Source: DASVRZ01 sp038230215 (GTDB lineage Bacteria; Verrucomicrobiota; Verrucomicrobiia; Chthoniobacterales; DASVRZ01). Taken from it: a stretch of 64,000 nucleotides of DNA. The position numbers and the translations under genes were made by a program. The stretch covers positions 124,001 to 188,000 of the forward strand of contig JBBRNR010000005.1 in NCBI GenBank assembly GCA_038230215.1, given 5' to 3'. The notes under the pieces were generated by a model. It was not told where the DNA came from and did not search any database. It saw nothing but the letters and a program-made list of their open reading frames with translations. Below, piece after piece: positions 25,672-34,626 of the stretch. Each line of letters opens with the position of its first letter. Position 1 is the stretch's first letter.

Positions 25672-27450
25672 TTAGTTATGCGATGGAGTGTTCTTGTCCG
25701 TGCATTGGAAGTCGGGATAAGCTTCCACGCCCATTTCTGGAATGTCCAAGCCAGCAATTTCATCTTCAGGAGTCGAACGGATTTTGACAAACAGGTTCGA
25801 GATTTTCATGAATGCGTAGGAAAATATGAAAACAAAGATGATACAGGCCATCATGTCGATGAACTGAGCGGTGAATTGCGAGAAGTCTCCAGCCGGTGCT
25901 CCGAAAGCTTTGCCGAAGATACCGGTGACACCTTGATCAGCCCAACCAGCGGCAGTCATGTCGGCGTATTTCTTCAAAGTGGCGGGAGCGGCATCGTTAT
26001 TGATGATCGTCCAGGCACCGTCCTTGAAGAGCTTGTGAACACCGCCCCAGCCGGCCCCATAAGAGCCATTGGCAAAGAGACCTACGCTTAGAACCCCGAA
26101 GGCTCCGCAAACTCCGTGCACCGAAAGCGCCCCGACGCAGTCATCGACCTTGGCGACGCGCTCCCAGAAGAAGACAGAGAAAACCACGATGACACCGGCA
26201 ATGAAGCCGATAATGACGGCTCCCATGGAGTTCACGAATGCGCAAGGCGCGGTGATAGCTACGAGACCTGCCAGCAGGCCATTGCAAAGCATGGTTGGAT
26301 CAGGTTTGCCAGTGACTAGATACATGGTAAGGAGCGTTCCGACCGAGGCAGCAGCACCTGCCAGCATGGTATTAACCGCCACAATCGCGATGCGGCTATC
26401 GGTGCCAGCCAGAGTGGAACCGGGGTTGAATCCGAACCAGCCCAGGGCCAGAATGAAGGTGCCCAGCATGACCATTGGCACGTCGTGGCCAGGGATGGCA
26501 TTGGGCTTGCCATCTTTACGATACTTGCCAATGCGAGGACCGATAACGAGACCACCGGCGAGGGCGATCACGCCGCCGCACAAGTGAACGACACCAGAGC
26601 CTGCAAAATCGACGGCTCCGTGGCCGAGGGCGAAGTTTTGACCCAGCTGTGCCAGCCAGCCACCGCCCCAGACCCAGTTGCCATAAATGGCGTATGGAAA
26701 CATACCGACCCAGAATCCATAGACGATGAAGTGCTTAAAGTTCCAGCGTTCCGCCATGGTTCCGGTTGGGATGGTGGCCGTGGTGTCCATAAACACCATT
26801 TCGAACAAGAAGAGGGTAAACACAGCCGTATCAAACACGGATGGGCTGAGGAAGAATCCCTTCAAACCAAGCAAACCAAAAGGATGCCCCATTATCTGGA
26901 CAGTCCAGCCGTGGTTGAGCAGAGCCAGACCCTGACCGAGAGCCGGCTGCCAGCCGATTGGAACCGGCCCGTTCCAGTAATTTCCAAACATGAAGGCGAA
27001 TCCGCAAATCCAGAAGCCGAGCATGCCCAGGCCGTAGATCATGAAGTTGGTGGCCATGACGTGTGCCGCATTCTTTGCACGGCAAAGTCCGGTTTCCACG
27101 AGCGCAAAACCCGCTTGCATGAACATAACGAGGAAGCCCGTGATGAGCGTCCACATCAAGTTGATGGAATTTTTATTATGCGCCACGTTGAGAATTAACT
27201 CGTTATTCGTGACCTTGCCTTTTCCATCAGGATTAACGCTGGCGGAATCGGCAGGAATCGGCCAGGTAAGATCCGTCGCCGCGCCAGCATTGGCCCCGGG
27301 CGGATAAGCCACAGAGTCAGGAGCTTGTGGGGCTGGAGCTGCCGCAGGCGCGGCGTCTTGCGCGTGGACGGTGACTATACTACCGCAGGTCGTCCAGGCC
27401 ACCAATCCGATGGCGGCAAGATAACTCAATTTTCTGAATAGTTTGGACAT
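25672..27450 (-). CDS. amt: Ammonium transporter (Amt family), long form
   Basis: This 592-residue Amt protein starts at the ATG at 27448-27450, which gives a signal peptide (MSKLFRKLSYLAAIGLVAWTTC to about HAQD) and an Ala/Pro-rich periplasmic stretch before the core. Core motifs are QAGFALVETGLCRAKN, SGVVHLCGGVIAL with the first pore His, and LSVHGVCGAFGVLSVG with the second. The acidic EAYPDF tail is typical. A longer in-frame start lacks a secretion signal and was rejected. About 140 bp upstream lies a good sigma-54 promoter match, so expression is probably switched on by nitrogen limitation. The protein is unusually long because of inserts near residues 480-520. Confidence 0.92.
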   Translation of the reverse strand: MSKLFRKLSYLAAIGLVAWTTCGSIVTVHAQDAAPAAAPAPQAPDSVAYPPGANAGAATDLTWPIPADSASVNPDGKGKVTNNELILNVAHNKNSINLMWTLITGFLVMFMQAGFALVETGLCRAKNAAHVMATNFMIYGLGMLGFWICGFAFMFGNYWNGPVPIGWQPALGQGLALLNHGWTVQIMGHPFGLLGLKGFFLSPSVFDTAVFTLFLFEMVFMDTTATIPTGTMAERWNFKHFIVYGFWVGMFPYAIYGNWVWGGGWLAQLGQNFALGHGAVDFAGSGVVHLCGGVIALAGGLVIGPRIGKYRKDGKPNAIPGHDVPMVMLGTFILALGWFGFNPGSTLAGTDSRIAIVAVNTMLAGAAASVGTLLTMYLVTGKPDPTMLCNGLLAGLVAITAPCAFVNSMGAVIIGFIAGVIVVFSVFFWERVAKVDDCVGALSVHGVCGAFGVLSVGLFANGSYGAGWGGVHKLFKDGAWTIINNDAAPATLKKYADMTAAGWADQGVTGIFGKAFGAPAGDFSQFTAQFIDMMACIIFVFIFSYAFMKISNLFVKIRSTPEDEIAGLDIPEMGVEAYPDFQCTDKNTPSHN

Positions 27451-27596
27451 ATATACTTGGATTAATTTAGGTTGGCGTGTTTGCTGGCTGCCCGCTTCAT
27501 CAGAGAACAACCGCAGTTAAAACGACAAATTTACTTTGAGTCGGTCCGTTAAACCCACCGCCGCGAACTTGTCGAAAGTTTGCACGAGCGCACCAT

Positions 27597-27612
27597 AGCA
27601 ATGAGTATGCCA
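27597..27612 (-). promoter_or_regulatory. sigma-54 promoter for amt
   Basis: On the minus strand TGGCATACTCATTGCT matches the -24/-12 consensus TGGCAC-N5-TTGCW, with the invariant GG and GC 10 bases apart. It lies about 150 bp before the amt start. Nitrogen-regulated amt genes often use this sigma factor. The rest of the 359-bp gap 27451-27809 shows no gene. Confidence 0.65.
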
Positions 27613-27809
27613 TCCCTTGAAAGACATCAGAAAATCCGCATACTGGCTCTAACAATGAAGTGTGATCCAGCGAGGTTTGCAAAATCGCGGGGATTTTACG
27701 GCTTTCGTTAGCCACCGTGGGCAAAATCCAACACATCGTATATCATAAGAGCCCACTTGACGGATACCTCTTGTTCGATAACCGAGAGGCTGCTATCAAA
27801 TTTTCCCTC

Positions 27810-28721
27810 ATGCCCATCCATATCTCCTCTTATGCCGGCTGGCAGAAAAACCTCTGCCTTCACAATGATTCAGTCGAACTCATCATTTCACTAGAAGTCG
27901 GCCCTCGCATTCTCAGCTACCGCCCGCTTACTGGAACAAATATCCTGCACAATTATCCCGAGCAGATGGGTGGCACGGGCGAATCCGAGTGGATGAACCG
28001 CGGCGGCCATCGCCTTTGGATCGCACCGGAAGACATTGCCCTCACCTATGCGCTGGACAACCAGCCATTTCCCTATTCCATCACGGGCGAAAACTCGATC
28101 ACGCTCACCACTCCGGGAGCCGACTCAAGGAAAATTCGCAGAGACATTTCCGTGGATCTCGCCGCGTCCGGCAGTGGAGTGCAACTCACCCACACGCTCA
28201 CCAACGAGACCTCGTTGCCCCAATCCGTTGCTCCGTGGGCTTTGTCAGTAATGGCTCCAGGCGGCATCGCTCTTCTCCCTCAGCCTCCGCTCGGCGAGCA
28301 TCCCCGGGATTTGCTGCCCAATCGTGCCGTTATTCTCTGGGCGTTCAGCGACACGACCGATCCGCGATTCCATTTAGGAAAACATTTCATTAGCCTGCGA
28401 CACGACGCCAAACGGCAGCCCTTCAAGTTTGGTCTAACTCATCGAGAAAACTGGGCGGCCTACCTGCTCGGCGATCAGCTCTTTACCAAGACGGTCGCAT
28501 TTATCGAAGGTGCAGCTTACGCGGACTTTGGATGCAATTACGAGAGTTTTACCAATCAGGACATGCTGGAAGTCGAGACGCTCGGGCCACTCGTGACTCT
28601 TGCGCCCGGCGACTCCATCACGCATCTGGAGAATTGGAATCTCTTTGGCGGCCTGCAAGTTCCCGAGTATTCAGACAGCGCTGAATTTGCCGAATGGCTC
28701 CGCCCTTATCTTCCTGAATAG
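27810..28721 (+). CDS. DUF4380-like (aldose-epimerase-fold) protein
   Basis: This 303-residue protein resembles DUF4380 and galactose-mutarotase-like beta-sandwich proteins. It has an early SLEVGPRILSYRP segment, GGHRLWIAPED in the middle, WALSVMAPGG, and LEVETLGPLVTLAPGDS near the end. No signal peptide is visible, so it is likely cytoplasmic. A sugar-related role is inferred from fold resemblance only. The ATG at 27810 was preferred to one 93 bp upstream because homologous-looking sequence begins there. It lies 12 bp before a lipoprotein gene on the same strand, so the two may be cotranscribed. Confidence 0.75.
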   Translation: MPIHISSYAGWQKNLCLHNDSVELIISLEVGPRILSYRPLTGTNILHNYPEQMGGTGESEWMNRGGHRLWIAPEDIALTYALDNQPFPYSITGENSITLTTPGADSRKIRRDISVDLAASGSGVQLTHTLTNETSLPQSVAPWALSVMAPGGIALLPQPPLGEHPRDLLPNRAVILWAFSDTTDPRFHLGKHFISLRHDAKRQPFKFGLTHRENWAAYLLGDQLFTKTVAFIEGAAYADFGCNYESFTNQDMLEVETLGPLVTLAPGDSITHLENWNLFGGLQVPEYSDSAEFAEWLRPYLPE

Positions 28722-28733
28722 AATGAAACTGCC

Positions 28734-29216
28734 ATGAAAAAAATTCCCTTTTACACTCTCTGTCTCGCCTTCTGTCTCCTTTTCCTGAATGGCTGTGAAA
28801 CCACCAATGGGCGCATCAACACCATCGACCGCGCGGCTCTTTACGCCAGCATCCAGCAGGAAGAACCGGGCGATTACTGGATTGCGCGGCGTTATTATAA
28901 GCAGGACTACCATTTCTGGGGCTACATCCGCCGCCCGCAGCAACCTTGGAGCACCGCCAAGATGGTCATGCTGAACGAGCAGAAAAAACTCGCCCCAGAC
29001 CGCGCCATAGGTCTCATTGGCGGCGACAGTAACTACGAATACAAATTCAAGGGCTATTTTTCCAGCGACACGGTTTACGAGCCGGCTTCCAATGGATTCT
29101 ATCCTGAGTTTGTCCTGACCGATTACACTTTGAAGACTATCACACCGCTCCAGATTTACTCCAATCCCGCCGCGACTGACCCCTCGCGCCGCGTGATTGA
29201 GTCGCCTGTCCGGTAA
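28734..29216 (+). CDS. Lipoprotein of unknown function
   Basis: This 160-residue protein has a lipoprotein signal (MKKIPFYTLCLAF, lipobox LNGC with Cys21). The mature domain contains WIARRYYKQDYHFWGYIRRP and FVLTDYTLKTITPLQIY; no known domain is recognised. It starts 12 bp after the DUF4380-like gene and is convergent with the ABC exporter gene, from which it is separated by 5 bp with no clear terminator. Confidence 0.75.
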   Translation: MKKIPFYTLCLAFCLLFLNGCETTNGRINTIDRAALYASIQQEEPGDYWIARRYYKQDYHFWGYIRRPQQPWSTAKMVMLNEQKKLAPDRAIGLIGGDSNYEYKFKGYFSSDTVYEPASNGFYPEFVLTDYTLKTITPLQIYSNPAATDPSRRVIESPVR

Positions 29217-29221
29217 AGTCT

Positions 29222-30988
29222 TTAGGTCTGGATCAAACTGGTTGCACTAAGTCGCGCGTAAACACCGCCGAGTTCGACCAGTTCGTCGTGCGTCCCTCGT
29301 TCGACGATGCGGCCTTTGTCCAAAACAAGGATCTGACTCGCATGTCGCACGGTGCTGAGGCGGTGCGCGATGACGAAACTGGTGCGCCGGACCAGTAATC
29401 GCTCCAGCGCCTCCTGAATTTGTCGCTCCGTCTCGGTGTCCACACTGGCGGTAGCCTCATCTAGAATAAGAATAGGAGGATCTTTCAGCAACGCGCGTGC
29501 GATCGAGATGCGCTGCTTTTCACCCACACTCAACTTGATTCCGCGCTCGCCGACTTTGGTGGCGAGTCCCTCTGGAAGCCGGGTGATAAAATGCCAGGCA
29601 TTGGCGGCGCGGGTGGCCGCCTCCAGTTCCGCATCGGTCGCCGTGGGCCGACCCAGAAGCAGGTTGTCGCGGATGGTGCCATTGAAAAGAAAACTTTCTT
29701 GCGTGACGACACCCACGTTCGCCCGCAGCGCAGACTTCGAGTAATCGCGGAGATTTTTTCCATCGATCTCAATCTCGCCGCTGTCATATTCGTAGAAACG
29801 CGTAAGCAAATTGACGAGAGTTGATTTCCCCGCTCCTGTGGCGCCAACGAGTGCGATGGTTTCTCCCGGCTGAACTTGGAGTGAGATCTGTTTGAGTGTT
29901 GGCAGATCCTCGGAATAGGAAAAACTAACGTTGTTATAATGCACCCCACCGAGGACGCGTTCGCCATTGTCGGTGTCGGAGGCTCCGATCTCGGCGGGTG
30001 TATCGAGAATCTCGAACACGCGTTCACCCGCGACACGACCAGCCTGGATGAGTTGATTCAAGCTATGGAGGCGGCCAATTGGCTCATAAAGAAAGCGCGC
30101 CAGAATGATGAATGCCGTCAGTTCTCCCAGCTGCATCGTGCCTCCAAGAACGGCACGTCCGCCAAATCCCAGCATGAGAATTAGACCGCACGAGGTGAAG
30201 AAATTCATCGACGGCGAGTAAATCGCCCATGAGCGCATCACGATTAAAGTCGCCTGTCGAAGCTGCTCGCTGATCTGGTTGAAATGGACGTGTTCCTCGT
30301 TTTCGCGGACATAAGTTTTGATTTGACGAATTCCGGCCAGATTATCGTGCAGCAGGGAGTTCATCGCGGACGACGCCTTGCGCTGGAGTCGATAACGTTT
30401 GTGGGCGGTGAGCGTGTAGGAGAGCGCGCCAGCGAGCAGGAAAGGGATCGGCACGAGAGCGAGTAGGGTGAGATGCGGTTGCTGCCAGAACATCAGCCCG
30501 CCCACGATCAGAATCTGCATGGCAGACACGGTCCCCTGCTCGATGCCATCGATCAGGACGCGTTCGACGGAATTCACGTCCTCGAGAATACGCGTCATAA
30601 TATCACCGGTGGAGCGGTTATCGAACCAGTTCAGTGGCAGTCGCTGAATGTGCGAATAGAGATCGCTCCGCAGATCAAAGATGACTTTTTGTTCGAAGGT
30701 GTTGTTCAGCAGAATGCGCAACGCATTAAAGAAATCTTGCAAGAAAAATGCCCCGAGTCCGGTGAGCACGAGCGGCAGCAGCAGCGCTGGCTGTTTTCCG
30801 ATGATGACCTTGTCGATGATCTGCTGGGTTATCGCCGGAAACACCACCACCAGCAGCGTGGTAAGCATCGCGCTGAGAATCGTTCCAGCCGCCATCCACG
30901 GATAACGCCGCACGTAGGCAAAGACCCGCCAGACCGTGCTCAGACTCGGCTTCTTTGCATGGGGATCATCGCTGCCAGCATAACGCAT
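29222..30988 (-). CDS. MsbA-like ABC exporter (fused permease-ATPase)
   Basis: This protein of about 588 residues has an N-terminal six-helix ABC exporter domain (to about residue 320) and a C-terminal ATPase. Motifs are Walker A GATGAGKST, Q-loop VVTQESFLF, signature LSVGEKQR, Walker B ILILDEATASVD and H-loop IAHRLST. Such half-transporters form homodimers that flip lipids, lipopolysaccharide core or drugs across the inner membrane. The start at 30988 (MRYAGSDDP) was preferred; another in-frame ATG at 31027 would overlap the promoter region of the divergent lemA gene. The substrate is unknown. Confidence 0.9.
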   Translation of the reverse strand: MRYAGSDDPHAKKPSLSTVWRVFAYVRRYPWMAAGTILSAMLTTLLVVVFPAITQQIIDKVIIGKQPALLLPLVLTGLGAFFLQDFFNALRILLNNTFEQKVIFDLRSDLYSHIQRLPLNWFDNRSTGDIMTRILEDVNSVERVLIDGIEQGTVSAMQILIVGGLMFWQQPHLTLLALVPIPFLLAGALSYTLTAHKRYRLQRKASSAMNSLLHDNLAGIRQIKTYVRENEEHVHFNQISEQLRQATLIVMRSWAIYSPSMNFFTSCGLILMLGFGGRAVLGGTMQLGELTAFIILARFLYEPIGRLHSLNQLIQAGRVAGERVFEILDTPAEIGASDTDNGERVLGGVHYNNVSFSYSEDLPTLKQISLQVQPGETIALVGATGAGKSTLVNLLTRFYEYDSGEIEIDGKNLRDYSKSALRANVGVVTQESFLFNGTIRDNLLLGRPTATDAELEAATRAANAWHFITRLPEGLATKVGERGIKLSVGEKQRISIARALLKDPPILILDEATASVDTETERQIQEALERLLVRRTSFVIAHRLSTVRHASQILVLDKGRIVERGTHDELVELGGVYARLSATSLIQT

Positions 30989-31085
30989 AAGGACGCCGAA
31001 TGTCCGCGTGTCGCAGGCACGGCGCAAGTGGATTGCTGAATGTCAAAGCGCTTGCCCTGCCGGTATTTCGGCTGATACTTCCGGC

Positions 31086-31703
31086 ATGAAGAAAGTCGCA
31101 CTCGGTTGTCTGGTCGTATTCGTGATTGTCGTGGGGATTCTGGCCCTGTCCGCCATTGGGAGTTACAACAAACTCGTCGGTTTGAAGCAAGGGGTAAATG
31201 CCAGTTGGTCCAATGTGGAAAATCAATATCAACGTCGGGCTGACTTAATCCCGAATTTGGTCCAGACGGTGTCCGGTGCGGCAAACTTTGAGAAGTCTAC
31301 CTTGGAAGCAGTCGTGCAGGCACGCGCAAGTGTGGGACAAATGAAAATTACCCAAGGCGAAGCGCCCGCCACAGCCGAGCAACTCAAACAGTTTGAGCAG
31401 GCTCAAGGTCAACTTGGGAACGCATTGTCACGTTTGCTCGTGGTCTCCGAAAACTATCCGGAGTTAAAGGCGAATGCGAATTTCCAAGGATTGCAGGCGC
31501 AATTGGAGGGAACTGAAAACCGGATCACAACGGCGCGTGGCGATTTCAACGCCGCTGCCCAAAATTACAACACCGCGATTAGCAAATTTCCAGCCGTGCT
31601 TTTCGCAGCGATGGCAGGGTTCACTCCGCGTCCCTATTTCGAGGCCCGCGCCGGTAGCGATGTGGCACCAGCGGTAAAGTTTGATTTTGGCAGCAAGCCC
31701 TGA
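31086..31703 (+). CDS. lemA: LemA family protein
   Basis: This 205-residue protein has one N-terminal membrane segment (VALGCLVVFVIVVGILALSAI) and then the conserved LemA core: NKLVGLKQGVNASWSNVENQYQRRADLIPNLV in pieces, LLVVSENYPELKAN and LEGTENRITTARGDFN. It is a membrane-anchored helical bundle of uncertain function. It leads a compact operon with two TPM-domain proteins (4-bp and 1-bp gaps), a frequent arrangement in bacteria. The ATG at 31086 was chosen over an upstream one that would add a non-hydrophobic leader. Confidence 0.93.
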   Translation: MKKVALGCLVVFVIVVGILALSAIGSYNKLVGLKQGVNASWSNVENQYQRRADLIPNLVQTVSGAANFEKSTLEAVVQARASVGQMKITQGEAPATAEQLKQFEQAQGQLGNALSRLLVVSENYPELKANANFQGLQAQLEGTENRITTARGDFNAAAQNYNTAISKFPAVLFAAMAGFTPRPYFEARAGSDVAPAVKFDFGSKP

Positions 31704-31707
31704 TCCC

Positions 31708-32478
31708 ATGCGCTGGCTCTTGCTGGTAATTTTTTGCTGGTTTGGTCTGAATGCATCTGCCCAGTCTACGGCCAGTTTTCCCGCAAAGCCGACTCGTTAT
31801 GTTTCGGATCGGGCCTTCGCATTAGACGAAACACAAATTGGACGACTGAATGCGCGACTGGAAAACTTTGAGCGCGAGACATCGAATCAATTGGTCGTTG
31901 CTATCTTTTCCCGTCTGCCACCGCAGGCCGAAATCGCCCAGTATTCGACACAAGTTTTTCGGACGTGGCAGATCGGCCAGGCTGGGAAGGACAACGGCGT
32001 CGGGCTGTTTATTTTCAAAGATGACCGCAAACTTTTCATTGCCACCGGACGCGGTTTGGAAGGAGCACTTCCCGATCTGACCTGCAAACAAATCATCGAC
32101 AACGAAATTGTCCCGCACTTCAAGGCAGGCGATTTTCCGGCAGGGGTAGAAGCTGGCGTGGATGCGATCATTGCCGCCACCCAAGGGGAAAACCGCGGGA
32201 CTGGAAAAACGGTGGACGAGAGCCGCCAAAAGCAGGCGAGTTCCAGTGGTTTGGGTGGGTGGATTGTGATCGCATTTGTGATTTTGTATGTGTTTTCCGC
32301 CCTCCGGCGCGGCAGTCGCAATATGCTAGTGAATCGCCGGGGCTACCGTTCTTTTGGTGGAAGCTGGATCAGCGGTGGAAATAGCTCAGGTGGAGGCTGG
32401 GGCTCAGGCGGCGGGGGAGGTGGATTTAGTGGCGGCGGAGGCAGCAGCGGTGGTGGCGGAGCCGGAGGTAGCTGGTAA
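31708..32478 (+). CDS. TPM-domain (YgcG-like) membrane protein with Gly-rich tail
   Basis: This 256-residue protein has a signal peptide (MRWLLLVIFCWFGLNASA), a TPM domain of about residues 30-155 (YVSDRAFALDETQI, FKDDRKLFIATGRGLEGALPD), a membrane segment near 190-207 and a Gly/Ser-rich C-terminus of about 45 residues ending GGAGGSW. TPM domains face the periplasm and have been linked to phosphatase-like activity and to photosystem or respiratory assembly. It lies between lemA and a second TPM gene. Confidence 0.88.
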   Translation: MRWLLLVIFCWFGLNASAQSTASFPAKPTRYVSDRAFALDETQIGRLNARLENFERETSNQLVVAIFSRLPPQAEIAQYSTQVFRTWQIGQAGKDNGVGLFIFKDDRKLFIATGRGLEGALPDLTCKQIIDNEIVPHFKAGDFPAGVEAGVDAIIAATQGENRGTGKTVDESRQKQASSSGLGGWIVIAFVILYVFSALRRGSRNMLVNRRGYRSFGGSWISGGNSSGGGWGSGGGGGGFSGGGGSSGGGGAGGSW

Positions 32479-32479
32479 G

Positions 32480-32917
32480 ATGAAGACGCGAGAATTCATC
32501 AACCAATTGGAAAAGGACCGTTTAGTGGCAGCCATCCAGGAAGCTGAACGGGGAAATTCAGGCGATGTGGTGTTATTCATCAGCCACAGGAAAGTGGAGG
32601 ATGAGATGCACGAGGCGCGTGCTATTTACCAACGATTGAAGCTGGATGAGACAACCCCGCAGAACTCCCTGCTGATTTTTGTCTCGCCGAAAAGCCGGAA
32701 GCTCGCCGTGATCGGCGGGACGGACCTCTACCAAAAACTCTCGGCGGATTGGTGGATGAATCTGGTTTCCCGCATGACCGGATGCTTTGCCGAAGGCCGT
32801 CTAACAGAGGGTTTGCTGACCACTATACAGACGATCGGGGAAGTCCAACGCCAGTTTTTTCCAATTAAAAAAACCATGGATCGCAGCGGACAGAAAGATT
32901 TGCTGGAAGACGGCTAG
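32480..32917 (+). CDS. Second TPM-domain protein, soluble
   Basis: This 145-residue TPM domain protein has no signal peptide: FINQLEKDRLVAAIQEAERGNSG, then DVVLFISHRKVED, SLLIFVSPKSRKLAVIGGTDLY and a C-terminal helix. It starts one base after the stop of the preceding TPM gene (TAAGATG). The long in-frame extension upstream merely reads the Gly-rich repeat of that gene in another frame and was rejected. It is probably a cytoplasmic partner of the LemA/TPM pair. Confidence 0.85.
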   Translation: MKTREFINQLEKDRLVAAIQEAERGNSGDVVLFISHRKVEDEMHEARAIYQRLKLDETTPQNSLLIFVSPKSRKLAVIGGTDLYQKLSADWWMNLVSRMTGCFAEGRLTEGLLTTIQTIGEVQRQFFPIKKTMDRSGQKDLLEDG

Positions 32918-33007
32918 TCTCCAAGGACATGTGGAAAACTCCGTCCACACCGGGTTTTAAGACGTATCCAAGCCGCGATGTGCTACAATGTGACGATTTT
33001 GTGAATC

Positions 33008-33799
33008 ATGATTAGTAAAATAGGCAACCAGACCAAATCCTTTTTGCAAACCGTCGGGAGTGTTGTCTGGCTTTTCCTGAATACGGTTTCCGAAATGATG
33101 GAAAACATCAGCCGCGGTCGCGCACCATTCCGTGCCGCGTCGCTTTTTGCGCAAACAGATCGCGCGGGCGTTGGTTCGGTGCCTTTGACAGCGATGGTGT
33201 CTTTTTTCCTGGGATTAACCATGGCCATTCTCACCGGGTACCAGTTGCAGCGTTTTGGGAGCGAACGCTATGTCCCAGGTTTGGTGGCCGTGGCATTTAC
33301 ACGAGAGCTAGGTCCGCTTCTAACCGGGATCGTGATTGCCGCGCGGATCGGTGCTGCCTATACCGCTGAGCTTGGTACCATGACTGTCTCTGAGGAAGTA
33401 GAAGCACTGGAGACGATGGGCATCGGCCCAATGCGATTTTTGGTAGCCCCGCGAGTGGTGGCTATTACATGTCTGATGCCGTGTCTTTCGGTGGTGGCGA
33501 CGGTTGCGGCCTTGATCAGCACTGCACTCGTCTCTTGGTATAATCTCAATATTTCCTTCTCCTATTGTCGCGACTTGTTTCTTGAAAGCATCCTGCTGAA
33601 GGACATCTACACCGGCGTAGTGAAGAGCATTCTTTTTGGTCTAATCATAGGCTTGGTATCCTGTTACAAAGGCCTCGCCGTGGTAGGAGGCGCGGCAGGT
33701 GTGGGATCCTCGACAACGTCGAGCGTGGTCATCGCGATCACGACTGTCATCGGCATGGACACCGTGGCTAACATCATCCTCACGAACGTCCTGCCATGA
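33008..33799 (+). CDS. mlaE: MlaE-type lipid ABC transporter permease
   Basis: This 263-residue permease of the Mla/Mce lipid transport family has about five membrane segments. The conserved core is AFTRELGPLLTGIVIAARIGAAYTAELGTM followed by EEVEALETMGI. Its stop overlaps the start of the ATPase gene by 4 bp. With the next two genes it forms the inner-membrane MlaFED-like complex that moves phospholipid between inner and outer membrane. A TACAAT hexamer at 32982 may be part of its promoter. Confidence 0.93.
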   Translation: MISKIGNQTKSFLQTVGSVVWLFLNTVSEMMENISRGRAPFRAASLFAQTDRAGVGSVPLTAMVSFFLGLTMAILTGYQLQRFGSERYVPGLVAVAFTRELGPLLTGIVIAARIGAAYTAELGTMTVSEEVEALETMGIGPMRFLVAPRVVAITCLMPCLSVVATVAALISTALVSWYNLNISFSYCRDLFLESILLKDIYTGVVKSILFGLIIGLVSCYKGLAVVGGAAGVGSSTTSSVVIAITTVIGMDTVANIILTNVLP

Positions 33800-34614
33800 G
33801 TGATCAACCACTCGTGCGCTTGGAAAACGTGCGGCTCGCTTTTGGAGAAAAAGTGATTCTAGCCGGATTCAATCTGGCTGTGGAAAAAAAGGAGCGCCTA
33901 GTCGTCATGGGCCAGTCTGGCAGCGGGAAAAGCACACTGCTCCGCCTGATCTGCGGGATACTCAAGCCTAACTCCGGCTCGGTGAAGTTTGGTTATCTGG
34001 AAGTGCCCAAACTAAAGCGCAGCATGCTCAATCAACTCCGTCGCAAGATCGGAATGGTCTATCAATATTCCGCTCTCATTAGCTCTATCAACGTGCGAGA
34101 CAATCTCGCCTTGCCGCTCGAAGAGCTAACAGGAAAAACTCCGGCTGAGATCGAGAAATTGATCGATGAGAAACTCGACATGGTGAACATGACCGAATCC
34201 AAATTCGCCATGCCAGCCGAACTTAGCGGCGGGATGAAGAAACGTATCGGACTCGCCCGCGCCTTGATGATGGAGCCCGAATTAATTCTTTACGATGAGC
34301 CCAGCGCTGGCCTTGATCCTGTTATCAGCTCTGTGATTGATGAACTCATGATCCAGGTGAGCGAGCAAACGGGCGCGACTTCCATTATCGTCACGCACGA
34401 AATGGAGAGCGCCTTTCGCGTGGCCTCGCGCATGGCAATGGTCTATAAAGGACAAGTGATCGAAATCGGAACTCCTGACGAAATGCGTGCCTCTAAAAAT
34501 CCCGTCGTCGCTCAGTTTCTATCGGGAGACACCCATGGACCCATCTTGGAAAACGCCTCACAGCCACCTGCCGAACCTGTGGAAAAAATCTCCAAGCCTA
34601 GAAAGAAACGTTAA
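33796..34614 (+). CDS. mlaF: MlaF-type lipid ABC transporter ATPase
   Basis: This 272-residue ATPase has Walker A GQSGSGKST, signature LSGGMKKR, Walker B LILYDEPSAGLD and the switch His in IVTHEMES. The LSGGM signature and SAGLDP are characteristic of MlaF rather than other ABC ATPases. The C-terminal 25 residues are a Pro/Lys-rich tail. It overlaps mlaE and lies 12 bp before the MCE gene. Confidence 0.93.
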   Translation: MSDQPLVRLENVRLAFGEKVILAGFNLAVEKKERLVVMGQSGSGKSTLLRLICGILKPNSGSVKFGYLEVPKLKRSMLNQLRRKIGMVYQYSALISSINVRDNLALPLEELTGKTPAEIEKLIDEKLDMVNMTESKFAMPAELSGGMKKRIGLARALMMEPELILYDEPSAGLDPVISSVIDELMIQVSEQTGATSIIVTHEMESAFRVASRMAMVYKGQVIEIGTPDEMRASKNPVVAQFLSGDTHGPILENASQPPAEPVEKISKPRKKR

Positions 34615-34626
34615 CCTACTTACATC

